Shown one piece after another: positions 5,985-6,093 of a stretch of DNA of 6,093 nt. The translations under genes were made by a program, and so were the position numbers. Origin of the DNA: Rickettsiales bacterium (lineage in GTDB: Bacteria; Pseudomonadota; Alphaproteobacteria; Rickettsiales; JANQQO01). Position 1 is the stretch's first letter, and each line of letters begins with the position of its first letter. The stretch covers positions 1-6,093 of the forward strand of contig JANQQO010000036.1 of NCBI GenBank assembly GCA_028289305.1. The letters run 5' to 3'. The notes under the pieces are model-generated. The model was given only the letters and a program-made list of their open reading frames with translations, searched no databases and was not told the DNA's origin.

Positions 5985-6093
5985 ATGACCAATAATGTCC
6001 AAACTGTGGTGCGGCGCCCTACGCACCAGGTGATGGTGGGGTCCATCCCCGTTGGTGGCGCAGCGCCTGTGGCCGTCCAATCCATGACCAATA
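5985..6093 (+). CDS. ispG: HMBPP synthase IspG, N-terminal fragment
   Basis: First 36 codons of 4-hydroxy-3-methylbut-2-en-1-yl diphosphate synthase, the iron-sulfur enzyme of the penultimate step of the MEP isoprenoid pathway; the rest lies beyond the right edge. The residues RRPTHQVMVGSIPVGGAAPV and then AVQSMTN match the conserved beginning of IspG (typically R.T..V.VG.VP.GG.API.VQSMTN). None of the catalytic or cluster-binding residues are in view. The ATG lies 2 nt after the rodZ stop with no strong Shine-Dalgarno, so co-transcription and coupling with rodZ are likely. Use of the MEP rather than the mevalonate pathway fits a proteobacterium. Confidence 0.9.
   Translation, partial: MTNNVQTVVRRPTHQVMVGSIPVGGAAPVAVQSMTN

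Noticed and set aside
1..6093. Defence, phage, CRISPR or transposon cargo
   Set aside because: Every sizeable gene is a recognised housekeeping gene; no spaced repeat array, integrase, transposase or tRNA attachment site is visible.

Overview
The window is a compact, almost entirely plus-strand piece of a bacterial chromosome, most likely from an alphaproteobacterium. The reasons are the gene order tmk–holB–metG–tatD–metallo-beta-lactamase-fold hydrolase, a cluster I know from many alphaproteobacteria, and the short RodZ-like gene placed directly before ispG. The holB Walker A ends GKAT and the methionyl-tRNA synthetase is short, zinc-knuckle-free and lacks a C-terminal tRNA-binding domain, which also fits. 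I cannot assign a genus. Base composition is moderate to high GC with strong use of C-ending codons. I see no insertion sequence, phage gene, tRNA, rRNA or CRISPR array.

Layout: positions 1-77 hold the possible 3' end of an upstream gene, ending with TAA at 68-70. Then five genes are packed head to tail: tmk (78-767), holB (760-1842), metG (1846-3378), tatD (3381-4172) and a PhnP-like metallo-hydrolase (4163-4936). Junctions are overlaps of 8 and 10 nt or gaps of 3 and 2 nt, so this is very probably one translationally coupled transcript. It joins dTTP precursor synthesis, the clamp loader, methionine charging, a TatD nuclease and a metal-dependent phosphodiesterase-like enzyme.

The 341-nt gap 4937-5277 is the only real intergenic region. 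It opens with a composite inverted repeat (about 4935-5022) that can fold into two hairpins inside or competing with a closing stem, followed by a T-rich run. It looks like a terminator and possibly a copy of a dispersed repeat. Next comes a stretch very poor in G on the plus strand (about 5055-5220), resembling a Rho-utilisation region. It ends with a good sigma-70-like promoter (TTGATT, 17 nt, TATAAC).

That promoter should drive a second operon: a RodZ-like membrane protein with an N-terminal helix-turn-helix (5278-5982), followed after 2 nt by the start of ispG, which runs off the window. The second operon thus pairs a cell-shape/cytoskeleton-type protein with isoprenoid precursor synthesis, which supplies the lipid carrier for peptidoglycan.

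The coding part is ordinary housekeeping DNA. I did not find a clearly new system. The items most worth checking are the composite repeat, the G-poor tract and the PhnP-like hydrolase outside any phosphonate context.
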